Source of the DNA: a bacterium BMS3Abin11 | GTDB taxonomy: Bacteria; Pseudomonadota; Gammaproteobacteria; BMS3Bbin11 | Assembly: GCA_002897635.1 (NCBI GenBank) | Contig: BDTD01000027.1 | Span: 1-36,730, forward strand | DNA: 36,730 nt | Direction: 5' to 3' | Part shown: piece by piece, positions 1-8,704 of the stretch | Layout of the letters: each line of letters starts with the position of its first letter | How positions within the stretch are numbered: position 1 is the stretch's first letter | The notes under the pieces: model-generated | The model's input: only the letters and a program-made list of their open reading frames with translations | What the model was told of the DNA's origin: nothing | Database searches by the model: none | Made by a program: the position numbers and the translations under genes

Positions 1-2462
1 GCGCTAGCGACCGCGACTCCATTGATCAGCACATCAATATCGTGATCCGTTTCAGAGAATCCCTGCAGTTGCAGTTTCAGACTGGCATTGGTGCCGCCAG
101 CGAGACCATTAAGATTGAAACCGAAGTCCTTGCTGCTGCCATTGGTTAACCAGTCCCAGTACCAGTAATCGGCTGTCGCCTGAACCAGTACCGCAATTTT
201 ATCCTGTTCGCTGTGCTGGGTTGCCGTGAAGCTGCCCTGCACCAGTGCCGGACTCGGAGAGCCTCCGTCTGCGGTAGTCATTTTCTGGCCCTTACCTTTC
301 TTCAGCCAGTAAACATTATCTATCGTGTAGAGGCTGTCGATGCCTTCGGCATAGAAATACAGACCGCTGTTATCGGTAGCTGCCTGCCAGGCCACCTCGC
401 CATCTCTGTGACGCAACTGGAGATAACCCTTTTTGATACGTTTCTTGATTTTCTTTGCAGACAGGCCTAACAGGGGGGCTATTTCATCAGCAGCAAGATA
501 ATAGAGGCCATCCTCGCGTATGCCAATTTTGATCCCGGCTTTTCTTGCCGCATGGCGAGCACGTGCTGCAGCCTTACGTGCCTTTGCCTCACCCTTGCGC
601 ACCTCACGCTTGAGGTGATGCGCCATGGCACCCGTATCGGCTGTAGTACGCAAGGCTTTCCCACTAACACGTTTGCTAGCTATCCCGCCCAGGCGGGATG
701 GGCCACCATCTACTGTAATACGATAGGGTCCATAACGACGTTGGGTTCCATCAGCCTGTATCTCGATCAGCCGGTAGACATGCTTTTCTCCGCTCTCGAC
801 CCCGTTGTCTCTAAAACGATAACTCCCCCCCTGTGGTGCCGTCAGACCCAGACCGGGAACTGCCTCGCTATTAAGACGAGTAAACTTGCCCGTGTGAGTA
901 TTTTTGCGTTCAACATAGAAACCGTTAGTGCCAACCTCTGAGGCCGTCTCCCATTCAACGATGCCCTGTCCACTATCGGTCCGTACCTCGAAACGGGATA
1001 CCACGGCCTGGGTCAGGCCCGGGCCAATTTGCAGCTCGCAGATTTCGCCGGTGCTATAGGTGTTACCCGCAGCATACTCGGTCCAGGTGGCCTGCGTTCC
1101 GGTCGTAGAACCACCGACAGTACCTGTCACGATTGTATTCACACCCGGTGTCGGCACATTGACATTATACGCAACGACGGCCTCAGTCCCCGCCGCGAGT
1201 ATGCCGATATCCCATGAGTAGGTACCTGTACTGCCAATTCCCGGCCCAGAAAAGGTTCCCTGTGTTGGAAAACCTGTGCGAACGCCCTGATAGGTAATAC
1301 CTGCAATATTGGGTATCTCACCGGTAACCGTTGCGAGAGTGATATCCTGTGCCGTCGGGTTGATCAGCCGAACTGTCACTACAAACCGGTTTAAATCGCC
1401 TGCACCGGCTTGCCTGGCCCACTGAGCCAGATAGGGTTTGGTTGGGGCTCCTCCAGCAGCACCTGTACTACCTGTTGGCAGGTAGGTTCGGAATGCTCTA
1501 CCATCATTCAGTACAAATCGAGTAGTTGGTGCCCCGTTGGCCTGACCCTGGGGGTTTAAATACCAGTTGCCATAATTGTTAGTCCCGCCCCCTTGATTAA
1601 TGGGTATGCCAAAAGTCCAGATACCGTAATCTTCTGCGCTGTCGTCCTTACCTTCTATGGTGATCGTGTCCGAGACCCAATTCCCGTTACCCGAGATATT
1701 TACAATACCCGTAGTCGTACCGAGTCGGCTGGTGATTTGAACCGGACTGGCGGTAGAGCCATCAAAATCAAAATTATTCTCGCCAAGAGAGCAACCTGAT
1801 GTCACATAAGGGTAGTTGGTAGTGTTACGCGAATTTGTATTGCCTGTAGCCCCTGAGTTGCTAGTGTAATAAAAAATATTCAGTTCAGTATTGTTCACAC
1901 TATCATAGGCACGTATCCCCAGTAGATTGACGTCATCACCAGTAGTAACGGCACTGCTCTCATCAATCCGAATTTCCCAAAGCCCGGCAATGGTGGTAAA
2001 TGTTCCGCCTCCCCCCCAAACCTGATCACTAGCGCCACACCCCCCTGCATTACATGTAGCAGTGTACCTGACTGCACCTGTCGGATCGATGATCTGATAG
2101 TTAACGCTGGTATTGAAGCCGCCACCATGTAACCGATCATTATCACCGGTCAGGCCACTGCCGCTACCAATGTCCATATCCCAGAACTGCACGTTCACAA
2201 TACCCGCTGATGCAGGCACCTCAACCCAGTAGGAATAATAGGTATTCAGAGCTGTATTTGTGCATAAGGTAGCATCATTGGCAGTGTAAAAATCACCAAA
2301 ATCACACGGTGCTCCTTCACCCTCAATGGTGATCCGATTAGCCGTACCAGAACCTGTGGTTGCAGCCCAAGCTGATAACGAGAAGAAAAATACAGCTACT
2401 GCTACGTAAGGTAAAAGGAGATATTTCTTGAAGACAGGTTTCAGTCTGCACCATTCCGACAT
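1..2462 (-). CDS. Large exported C25 (gingipain-like) peptidase family protein, N-terminal part; runs off the left edge
   Basis: An uninterrupted frame of 820 codons runs from ATG at 2462 to the window edge, so the C-terminus, including any catalytic His/Cys, is not visible. A GAGGG ribosome site precedes the ATG. A signal peptide with a hydrophobic stretch ending SLSAWA is at about residues 12-32. Then come a beta-rich domain (about 35-330), a DUF11-like segment (about 355-440), and a segment like the repeat 'VEWETASEVGTNGFYVER' found in exported bacterial proteins (about 485-580). A Lys/Arg/Ala-rich stretch (about 605-640) leads to a region with GLYYLAADEI, GLYFYAEGIDSLYT and NVYWL. These resemble the region preceding the catalytic domain in C25 peptidases of environmental Proteobacteria. 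The family name is from recollection of these motifs. The gene is divergent from the PqqD-like gene with a 160-base gap. It could be a T2SS substrate, which is inference. Confidence 0.72.
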   Translation of the reverse strand, partial: MSEWCRLKPVFKKYLLLPYVAVAVFFFSLSAWAATTGSGTANRITIEGEGAPCDFGDFYTANDATLCTNTALNTYYSYWVEVPASAGIVNVQFWDMDIGSGSGLTGDNDRLHGGGFNTSVNYQIIDPTGAVRYTATCNAGGCGASDQVWGGGGTFTTIAGLWEIRIDESSAVTTGDDVNLLGIRAYDSVNNTELNIFYYTSNSGATGNTNSRNTTNYPYVTSGCSLGENNFDFDGSTASPVQITSRLGTTTGIVNISGNGNWVSDTITIEGKDDSAEDYGIWTFGIPINQGGGTNNYGNWYLNPQGQANGAPTTRFVLNDGRAFRTYLPTGSTGAAGGAPTKPYLAQWARQAGAGDLNRFVVTVRLINPTAQDITLATVTGEIPNIAGITYQGVRTGFPTQGTFSGPGIGSTGTYSWDIGILAAGTEAVVAYNVNVPTPGVNTIVTGTVGGSTTGTQATWTEYAAGNTYSTGEICELQIGPGLTQAVVSRFEVRTDSGQGIVEWETASEVGTNGFYVERKNTHTGKFTRLNSEAVPGLGLTAPQGGSYRFRDNGVESGEKHVYRLIEIQADGTQRRYGPYRITVDGGPSRLGGIASKRVSGKALRTTADTGAMAHHLKREVRKGEAKARKAAARARHAARKAGIKIGIREDGLYYLAADEIAPLLGLSAKKIKKRIKKGYLQLRHRDGEVAWQAATDNSGLYFYAEGIDSLYTIDNVYWLKKGKGQKMTTADGGSPSPALVQGSFTATQHSEQDKIAVLVQATADYWYWDWLTNGSSKDFGFNLNGLAGGTNASLKLQLQGFSETDHDIDVLINGVAVAS

Positions 2463-2535
2463 GGATCACACCCTCTAGAAAATATAGTCTTAATTATTCA
2501 AGTCTAGCATAAAAAACATTACACACCTTTCCGTT

Positions 2536-2545
2536 CCCCCCCCCC
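2536..2545. repeat. Ten-base poly-C tract in the divergent C25/pqqD intergenic region
   Basis: Ten consecutive C residues lie 73 bases upstream of the C25-like start and 77 bases upstream of the PqqD-like start. Homopolymers of this length slip during replication and can alter promoter spacing. No convincing pair of promoter boxes could be placed around it. Confidence 0.6.
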
Positions 2546-2622
2546 AAATACAATCTCAAATCTTTACCAATATGGTAGACTATATTTGTCACTGATCAAT
2601 ACAGATTGATTTCGGCTTTTTT

Positions 2623-2904
2623 ATGAATAAACCAGGCACAGCAACCATATTCAAACTGCGGGCAGATATACGCCACTCTCGTGTTGGTGATGAAGGTGTC
2701 ATTTTACGCCAGGATGATGCTGAGGTTCTAGTGGTTAACGATGTGGCAGCTCGTATCGTGGAGCTGTTTGACAGTCAGCGATCACTCGATGATGTCATAA
2801 TGGTGCTGGCGCAGGAATATGAGATCGACCACGTTACGCTGGAAAAAGACGTCATACAGTACGCGTCGGAATTGCTGGAATCTGGTATAGCCGAAACAAC
2901 CTGA
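2623..2904 (+). CDS. PqqD-like peptide-binding (RRE-type) protein
   Basis: This 93-residue protein has the size and fold signature of PqqD-family proteins. A 'GVILRQDD..VLVVNDVAARIVELFD' pattern at about residues 24-50 is followed by a helical region with DDVI and an acidic C-terminal helix ending ELLESGIAE. In characterised systems PqqD domains bind the leader of a ribosomally made peptide and present it to a modifying enzyme. The downstream 57-residue peptide with a YxxP motif is therefore the natural candidate ligand. No Shine-Dalgarno is evident before ATG 2623. The gene is divergent from the C25-like gene. No radical SAM enzyme, kinase or lasso cyclase lies within the window beside it; a partner could be beyond the left edge. 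Assignment to the PqqD family is fairly secure; its function here is inferred. Confidence 0.8.
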   Translation: MNKPGTATIFKLRADIRHSRVGDEGVILRQDDAEVLVVNDVAARIVELFDSQRSLDDVIMVLAQEYEIDHVTLEKDVIQYASELLESGIAETT

Positions 2905-3028
2905 GGTAAACGGCCAGACAGGTAATGCAACGGAAATTTACCCTGTGGCTCGGTTACGGCATCAGCTATTGGTTAAATAACCTCTCCAGATATTCCCTGG
3001 GGTTCTTTAATCACTGCAGTAAAGCTTG

Positions 3029-3037
3029 TGCTAGAAT
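3029..3037 (+). promoter_or_regulatory. Possible extended -10 promoter element upstream of the small peptide gene
   Basis: The sequence TGCTAGAAT fits an extended -10 box (TGnTATAAT) with one mismatch in the hexamer. It would start transcription near 3044, about 40 bases before ATG 3084. No good -35 box is seen. If real, it lies after the possible upstream start at 2925 and favours the short form of the peptide. Confidence 0.3.
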
Positions 3038-3083
3038 GTATCGATCAAGCAATTTGTTATTGTTCTACTGTCAGAACAGACGC

Positions 3084-3257
3084 ATGAATACTAAAGATTT
3101 AAAAAAAACTAACAGCCGTATTGGCGATAGCAAACGCCCTTATACAACACCGAAGATACTCAGCCGGGAACATCTGGAGGCTATGGCCGTAATCTGCTCC
3201 GGCCCGACCGCAAAAGCTGATGTAATTACCTGTTCAGGCGGCCCCATAGGATCCTGA
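3084..3257 (+). CDS. Small peptide with YxxP leader-like motif and two cysteines; candidate RiPP precursor
   Basis: This is a 57-residue peptide. Residues 1-18 are polar and basic. Residues 19-26 (PYTTPKIL) match the YxxPx(I/L) pattern that RRE/PqqD-type domains recognise in lasso-peptide and related leaders. Residues 27-36 (SREHLEAMAV) are helix-like. The tail from Cys38 to Ser57 holds Cys38 and Cys50 and is rich in Gly, Ser, Pro and Thr (CSGPTAKADVITCSGGPIGS), typical of a core peptide. The gene lies 179 bases downstream of the PqqD-like gene on the same strand. A longer in-frame version could start at 2925 (110 residues), but its extra N-terminus has no protein-like character. No family name is known to me. 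The precursor role is inference from motif and neighbourhood; it could instead be an unmodified small protein. Confidence 0.62.
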   Translation: MNTKDLKKTNSRIGDSKRPYTTPKILSREHLEAMAVICSGPTAKADVITCSGGPIGS

Positions 3258-3394
3258 GACATCGTTTTTTCAGAATACCCCCTTTATCAAAATATCAGGA
3301 ACAAGTATTTATTTTTTATCTTAAACCCAATCAGTTTGTTATAGGTAAAGGTATAAAATATAGTCATGGGATCGGCTGTTCCAATCTGTGGTTT

Positions 3395-3428
3395 TTCCGA
3401 GTTGTCGGATCTACAATTATTTTCTTCC
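3395..3428. repeat. Decayed right arm of the GTAGGTGCGAATTC-type palindromic repeat
   Basis: The segment ends with CTACAATTATTTTCTTCC. Intact copies at 8581 and 13969 end with CTACAATTGTTTTCTTCC. The left arm is not recognisable. The remainder of the 200-base gap 3258-3457 is AT-rich and holds nothing else that I can name. Confidence 0.5.
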
Positions 3429-3457
3429 TCGCAGGTAACCGGTTTTGAAACCTGAAA

Positions 3458-4864
3458 CTAGTTTAAACCAAACAACGAAAACGGTCCGTTATTTCTGCCC
3501 CTGACATTAATCGCATAATAACTATCAACATTCGACCCATCACCCAGTCGTCCATTTTCACCTGAGCCCCAGGCGAAAACGAAGCCGTCCTGGCGCACTG
3601 CCAGACTGTGGCTACTGCCAACTGCTACTTCAATGATGTTGCCGAGCTGCTGGCCGTTACTGAGAACCACTGTGGCGGTGCCGGGCACGGATGAATTTGT
3701 CCCGTCACCCAACTGGCCATTGCTGTTGCTTCCCCAGGCGATGACGCGGCCATCCCGGGTCAGGCCTAGTGCATGAGAATCACCCAGTGCTAGACGTTTG
3801 ATGTTACTTATTAAATTACCCGCACCATCGGCGATGAGGTGGGCGTAAGATTCATCCTGGCGCGATGTGGAATTCGATGCATTGTTATTAAAAGGCACTA
3901 CAAGCGCCGAACTTCCCCAGCCTAGCAGGCGGCCATCGTTCTTTACCGCAATACTGCCGTCACCTCTTGCTACGACCTGTGTAATCCCGGCAATGAAGAC
4001 GTTCTGGCTATTGCGAACAAACACTGGATAGGTCTGCGGCTGCAGGGTGCCATCGGCAAGCTGGCCGGCACTGTTTTCACCCCAGGCGAGAACATGGCCG
4101 GTGTTGGTCAATGCCAGCAGATGACTATCGCCTACCGCTACCGCAATAATGCCGGTATAACGGTTACCCTGCGCATCACGCATGTATTGCATATCAAAAT
4201 CTGTCGCTGGATCGCCATCTTTATAGCGGCTGCCGAGAAATTCAATAGTGGGATCAAAAAACTTGTCACGGTAACGATTGACCGGCTCGCGACTTTGTTG
4301 TTTGTCTTTGAAGGCAGTGAGATCGCCCCAGACCAGGACATTTCCATCCTGATTCACAGCGGCCGCGAAGTTCGCTCCCAGTGCCATAGTAACGATATTT
4401 GCAATTGGCTTACCATCTGGGTCAACGACCGCAGTGGGATAGGTCAGGGTATTGCTGACGACAGGTAGTGGTGAGGGGCCTGTTCCGTCAACGGGTTGAT
4501 CTCCTTTGAACCTGCCACCATAGAGCAGACCGCTGCCTAGCTGCCCCTTTTCATTCGGACCCCAGCCCAGCAGTGTTGCGTCATCCAGCAGCACCATATT
4601 ATTGTCACCGTAGGCCGCCACCGCTATCGCGCCAGCCAGTGCATTGAAACGTATATCAACAACCGGGATGGGATTGAGAGCATCCAGCGTTAACCCATCA
4701 CCGAGCTGCCCGTTGGCATCAGAGCCCCAGACAAACTGGTTACCATCTCCTCTGGCGACCAGGTTATGCGCATCACCTGTGCTAATCCTGTCGGCATACA
4801 GTGGCGCGGAAACAAGTAATAGCAAGGCTATTGCAAACAGTTTTAAATAATTTTTTAGCAACAT
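3458..4864 (-). CDS. Exported RCC1-repeat beta-propeller protein
   Basis: This 468-residue protein starts at ATG 4864 behind AGGA. Residues 1-24 form a signal peptide ending SAPLYA. The rest consists of about seven RCC1-type blades, each with a W-G motif followed by N/S-x-GQLGDG, for example WGSDANGQLGDG (about residue 47), WGPNEKGQLGSG (about 100), WGENSAGQLADG (about 262), WGSNSNGQLGDG (about 377) and WGSGENGRLGDG (about 430). Two blades (WGDLTAF and WGSSALVV) have degenerate loops. RCC1 propellers act as protein- or ligand-binding platforms; the function of secreted bacterial versions is mostly unknown. It is divergent from gspD and could be exported through the adjacent T2SS, but only proximity supports this. 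Confidence 0.85.
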   Translation of the reverse strand: MLLKNYLKLFAIALLLLVSAPLYADRISTGDAHNLVARGDGNQFVWGSDANGQLGDGLTLDALNPIPVVDIRFNALAGAIAVAAYGDNNMVLLDDATLLGWGPNEKGQLGSGLLYGGRFKGDQPVDGTGPSPLPVVSNTLTYPTAVVDPDGKPIANIVTMALGANFAAAVNQDGNVLVWGDLTAFKDKQQSREPVNRYRDKFFDPTIEFLGSRYKDGDPATDFDMQYMRDAQGNRYTGIIAVAVGDSHLLALTNTGHVLAWGENSAGQLADGTLQPQTYPVFVRNSQNVFIAGITQVVARGDGSIAVKNDGRLLGWGSSALVVPFNNNASNSTSRQDESYAHLIADGAGNLISNIKRLALGDSHALGLTRDGRVIAWGSNSNGQLGDGTNSSVPGTATVVLSNGQQLGNIIEVAVGSSHSLAVRQDGFVFAWGSGENGRLGDGSNVDSYYAINVRGRNNGPFSLFGLN

Positions 4865-4932
4865 TTTTCCTATCTTGAGGCTACTCTTGTGTGCGACTCT
4901 GCTATATTTGCTGGTGGTGTATGAATAATATG

Positions 4933-4954
4933 CTGGAATAGACTGATATTCCAG
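4933..4954. promoter_or_regulatory. Inverted repeat in the RCC1/gspD divergent region
   Basis: CTGGAATA and TATTCCAG form a perfect 8-base inverted repeat with a 6-base spacer, extendable by two pairs after a mismatch. It lies 69 bases upstream of the RCC1 gene start. No U-run follows, so an operator is more likely than a terminator. The function is unproven. Confidence 0.35.
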
Positions 4955-5001
4955 TATAAATCAATATTAAACGTGCTCATTATAAAGTGATGGAATGAAC
5001 A

Positions 5002-5074
5002 TGTAGGTGCGAATTCATTCGCACAGGGAATGGCGCCTGCTGAAACTATTTGTGCGAATGAATTCGCACCTACA
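5002..5074. repeat. GTAGGTGCGAATTC-type palindromic repeat pair, copy 1 (family A)
   Basis: Two 24-base arms (5002-5025 and 5051-5074) are exact reverse complements of each other, and each arm contains its own inner palindrome around GAATTC. The spacer is 25 bases. The element fills the space between the RCC1 gene and gspD. Other copies are at 8581, 13877, 13969, 15963 (single arm) and 28377. Confidence 0.9.
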
Positions 5075-5135
5075 ATATTGCACATGTTGTATTGTCTTTA
5101 ACACGATGATACTGGTTTACCTGATCTTAAAAAAT

Positions 5136-7016
5136 ATGACTCATAAATATCTGAACACTGCTAATGTCGCGCTATTCAGCATAGCCATCATGCTGATAAC
5201 CACAGTGCCATCGCTTGCCCTGGCACAGACACCAGTTAACAGCCCGCAACAGGTACTGCCCAACAAGGCCAGAGATAAACTGACGCTGAATTTTCAGGAT
5301 GCGGACATCCGTGCCCTGATCAATGCCGTCTCCAAAATTACCGGCAAGAATTTTGTCATCGATCCGCGCGTTAAAGGTAAAGTGACACTGATATCGGGTG
5401 AAGAACTGGGGCCGGATCAGATCTACGAAGTCTTCCTGTCGGTACTGGATGTACATAATATCGTCGCCATTGAAGCGAACGGCCTGGTCAAGCTGCTGCC
5501 CAAGGCTGTGGCCAAACAATTCCCGACACCGATTAAATTCGGTAAAACGGGTGCGCGCGGAGAAACGCAGATCACTGAGGTCTACCAGCTGAAATACGGT
5601 TCGGTACGCGATATCGTACCGATTTTAAAACCTCTGCTACCACCAACCAGTCATTTCGCTGCGCATGTCCCGACCAACACCATCATCATTACCGATACCG
5701 CAGCAAATGTTAACCGTATTCTGGGAATTGTCGCGAAACTGGATCAGGAAGAAACGGTTGGTGACACCCGTGTCGTCTATTTGCAGCATGCACAGGCCAA
5801 GGACATCGTTGGCTTGCTGACTAAATTGATCGTTTCCTACCAGAAAACCGGCAACCCCAAGGCCGCTCAGCAAAAGGTCTCTATTCAGGCAGATGAGGCT
5901 ACCAACTCATTGGTCATTCACGCCCAGGAAGAGCAGATGAAGGTGATCCGCAAGGTCATAGCTCAACTGGATATTCGCCGCGCGCAGGTTTTTGTCGAAG
6001 CCATTATCGCTGAAATCAATGAGGATCGGCTGGGTCAGCTGGGGATTTCCTGGGAAGGCACCAACATAAATTCAAACGGCCAGATCAACGGTGGGACTGA
6101 ATACAATATTGGCAAGGGTGGACTCCGCCTTGGTTTTCTTTCAGGTTACGTCACCAGTCTGACTGGCGATCGGATACCGGAGTTCCAGCTCATTCTGCAT
6201 GCCCTGCGCACAGACAGTGAATCCAACATTCTGTCGACGCCAAATCTTCTGACACTGGATAATGAGGAAGCCGAGATTCGTGTCGCCCAGGAAGTGCCCT
6301 TCATCACCGGCCAGTTTACGACCAATGTTACGACTGCCGTACCAAGACCAACCACACCCGGTACCCCTGGCGGGGGAGCTGTCGGTCCAATCGTCAACCC
6401 ATTCCAGACCATCATCCGCAAGGATGTCGGCCTGATACTGAAAATCAAACCTCAGGTCAATGCCGGCAATACCATCCGCCTGGAAATCTCGGAAGAGCTA
6501 TCCAATATAAGCAAGACGCGCGTTCAGGGTGCTGCGGATCTGATTACCAACAAGCGCATCGTAAAAACTACCGTGGTGGTTGAAGACGGCCAGACGATCG
6601 TGCTTGGCGGCCTGATACTGGATGACCTGTCGAACACCGTTGACGGAGTGCTTGGCCTGTCAAACATTCCCTTCATTGGAGGTTTTTTCCGCAATAAACA
6701 GAAGCAGCAGCGCAAGCTCAATCTGATGCTGTTCATCAAGCCCACCATCATCCGCACAAAAAGTGACATGATCGGTTTCACCGAGCGCAAATACGGGGCC
6801 ATGCGGTCACGCCAGCTTGATGCCAATGGCCGGTCAGAATACCTTATTAGAGACATGTCACCTTCGGTTATGCCACCACTGAATGAAGTACCTGTGGCCA
6901 CCCCCATTGAGCAGGCGATGCACGCTGAGAAAAAACAGAAAAATAAATGGTGGCCGAGTACACCAGAGACCTGCAGCGAAGAGGACTTCGCCGACAACCC
7001 CTGTCCTGACGATTAA
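5136..7016 (+). CDS. gspD: Type II secretion secretin GspD
   Basis: This is the outer-membrane secretin channel of the T2SS. From ATG 5136 it is 626 residues: a signal peptide (about 1-33, ending LALAQ), an N0 domain (LNFQDADIRALINAVSKITG), N1-N3 domains (for example VPTNTIIITDTAANV) and the C-terminal secretin domain with EVPFITGQ, VVVEDGQTIVLGGLI, IPFIGGFF and LMLFIKPTII. The frame is open back to 5007, but that extension runs through the palindromic repeat, so the start before the signal peptide is preferred. ATG 5106 is an alternative, and neither has a clear ribosome site. It is the first gene of the plus-strand gspD-E-F-C operon, 13 bases ahead of gspE. No pilotin gene is seen. Confidence 0.96.
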   Translation: MTHKYLNTANVALFSIAIMLITTVPSLALAQTPVNSPQQVLPNKARDKLTLNFQDADIRALINAVSKITGKNFVIDPRVKGKVTLISGEELGPDQIYEVFLSVLDVHNIVAIEANGLVKLLPKAVAKQFPTPIKFGKTGARGETQITEVYQLKYGSVRDIVPILKPLLPPTSHFAAHVPTNTIIITDTAANVNRILGIVAKLDQEETVGDTRVVYLQHAQAKDIVGLLTKLIVSYQKTGNPKAAQQKVSIQADEATNSLVIHAQEEQMKVIRKVIAQLDIRRAQVFVEAIIAEINEDRLGQLGISWEGTNINSNGQINGGTEYNIGKGGLRLGFLSGYVTSLTGDRIPEFQLILHALRTDSESNILSTPNLLTLDNEEAEIRVAQEVPFITGQFTTNVTTAVPRPTTPGTPGGGAVGPIVNPFQTIIRKDVGLILKIKPQVNAGNTIRLEISEELSNISKTRVQGAADLITNKRIVKTTVVVEDGQTIVLGGLILDDLSNTVDGVLGLSNIPFIGGFFRNKQKQQRKLNLMLFIKPTIIRTKSDMIGFTERKYGAMRSRQLDANGRSEYLIRDMSPSVMPPLNEVPVATPIEQAMHAEKKQKNKWWPSTPETCSEEDFADNPCPDD

Positions 7017-7029
7017 CGACTTTCATAAA

Positions 7030-8562
7030 ATGGGCCTGCAGGATAGCCACAATGAAAACGTCGTCCCGGCAACTGAGTACGCCGCCGGGATCCCCTACCG
7101 GTTTGCGCGGGAGCAGAATGTATTGCTGACCGGGATTAGTGTTCAGGAAGACAAAAGAATTGCCAGCCTGTGCTGTCCGGTCGCCCCTCCTTTCACTATC
7201 GTCGCTGAGCTGCAGCGGTTTCTCAATGCCGGCATTGAGCTCAAAGTTATTAATAAAGATGCCTTTGACAGCCAGTTGCGCAGGGCCTATAGCCGTGGCC
7301 AGTCAGAGGCGACACAGATGGCGGAGGATCTGAGTGAGGATATCGATCTCGATCAACTGATCCAGGACATTCCACAGGCCACCGACCTGCTGGAAGAAGC
7401 TGACGATGCCCCCATCATCAGGCTCATCAACGCGCTGTTTAATCAGGCCATACGCGAACAGGCCTCGGACATCCATGTCGAAGCCTACGAAAATTATTCG
7501 GTCGTGCGTTTCCGTATCGACGGGGTATTAAAAGACATCACCAATTTCCATCGCGGTTTTCATGGTGCGGTAGCTTCACGCCTGAAAGTCATGGCAAAAC
7601 TCGATATCGCTGAAAAACGCCTGCCACAGGATGGTCGCATCTCCTTGCGTGTCGGCGATCATGCTATAGATGTCCGCGTTTCAACCCTGCCGACGCAACA
7701 CGGCGAGCGTATCGTGCTGCGTATTCTTGATAAGCAATCGTCGCGCTTTAATATTGCCGATCTGGGCATGGACGAAAACATGCGGCAGCGCTTCAGGCAA
7801 CTGACCCGCGCACTGCACGGTATGTTCCTGGTCACAGGGCCGACAGGCTCGGGTAAAACTACTACTCTGTATGCCGGCCTCAGCCATATCGACCGGAATC
7901 AGCGCAACATCATCACGGTCGAAGACCCAGTAGAGTATGATCTGGAAGGTATTGGCCAGGTACACGTCAATACCAAAACCGGACTGACCTTTGCCAGCGG
8001 CCTGCGTTCCATATTGAGACAGGACCCAGATGTCGTGCTGGTCGGTGAAATCCGTGATCTGGAAACAGCAGAGATCGCCATACAGGCCAGTTTGACCGGG
8101 CACCTGGTGCTGTCCACATTGCATACAAATACTGCTATAGGTGCTATCACCCGGCTACAGGATATGGGGGTAGACAGTTATCTGATTGCCTCCAGTCTGT
8201 CCGGACTACTGGCACAGCGGTTAGTGCGTGTGCTGTGCAAGAATTGCAAGAAAGAATCGCCTGCTACAGCAAAAGAATTACAGATGCTGGATCTGGAGAA
8301 TTCCGCAGACGGCACTCTATATCATCCGGTCGGCTGCACAGAATGTAATCAGACTGGCTTTCGCGGTCGCATTGGCATCTTTGAGTTAATCGTCATCGGT
8401 AACAACATCAAAACCATGATACATAATGGTGCTGACGAACAGGCGCTGGTAAAAGAGATAAGAAAAACCAGCCCCTCCATCCTCAGTGACGGCCTCGGCC
8501 GGGTACGACAGGGCGTCACCAGTCTTGATGAGGTTTTGCGGGTGACGATGTATGATCAGTAG
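7030..8562 (+). CDS. gspE: Type II secretion ATPase GspE
   Basis: This is the cytoplasmic hexameric ATPase that drives pseudopilus assembly. It is 510 residues from ATG 7030, just after the gspD stop. The N-terminal domain (about 1-140) would contact GspL. The ATPase core holds Walker A GPTGSGKTT (about 270-278), the Asp box ITVEDPVEYDLEGI, Walker B-like VVLVGEIRDLETAEIA, and the His box LVLSTLHTN. The zinc-binding tetracysteine motif, CKNC (about 402-405) and CTEC (about 436-439), is intact, as expected for GspE. The frame is open upstream into gspD, but a longer start would overlap the secretin gene. Confidence 0.97.
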   Translation: MGLQDSHNENVVPATEYAAGIPYRFAREQNVLLTGISVQEDKRIASLCCPVAPPFTIVAELQRFLNAGIELKVINKDAFDSQLRRAYSRGQSEATQMAEDLSEDIDLDQLIQDIPQATDLLEEADDAPIIRLINALFNQAIREQASDIHVEAYENYSVVRFRIDGVLKDITNFHRGFHGAVASRLKVMAKLDIAEKRLPQDGRISLRVGDHAIDVRVSTLPTQHGERIVLRILDKQSSRFNIADLGMDENMRQRFRQLTRALHGMFLVTGPTGSGKTTTLYAGLSHIDRNQRNIITVEDPVEYDLEGIGQVHVNTKTGLTFASGLRSILRQDPDVVLVGEIRDLETAEIAIQASLTGHLVLSTLHTNTAIGAITRLQDMGVDSYLIASSLSGLLAQRLVRVLCKNCKKESPATAKELQMLDLENSADGTLYHPVGCTECNQTGFRGRIGIFELIVIGNNIKTMIHNGADEQALVKEIRKTSPSILSDGLGRVRQGVTSLDEVLRVTMYDQ

Positions 8563-8580
8563 CAAGTTAAATAAATTAGC

Positions 8581-8663
8581 TGTAGGTGCGAATTCATTCG
8601 CACAAAAGGGGTTGGCTGTATTTCTATGTCCGAATAAATTCGAACCTACAATTGTTTTCTTCC
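8581..8663. repeat. Family A palindromic repeat, copy 2, with ATTGTTTTCTTCC tail
   Basis: The left arm GTAGGTGCGAATTC... and the right arm ending CGAACCTACA (8650) are followed by ATTGTTTTCTTCC. The right arm has diverged from the left (CCGAATAAATTCGAACC). It fills the 142-base gap between gspE and gspF. Confidence 0.85.
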
Positions 8664-8704
8664 GGTATGCTGTTGCAAAAGATTACATGAGATTGGTGTA
8701 ACAA

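Noticed and set aside
213-2146. Several short frames on both strands in the first 2.2 kb
   Set aside because: All are shadows of the single long minus-strand frame, which I translated block by block without finding a stop.
2925-3257. A 110-residue version of the small peptide gene
   Set aside because: The extra 53 residues look like translated non-coding DNA, and a promoter-like element lies inside them; the start at 3084 is preferred.
4094-4468. A 124-residue plus-strand frame inside the RCC1 gene
   Set aside because: It is antisense to clear RCC1 repeats and has no recognisable domain.
5007-5135. N-terminal extension of GspD
   Set aside because: It is translated family A repeat; a normal signal peptide begins at 5136.
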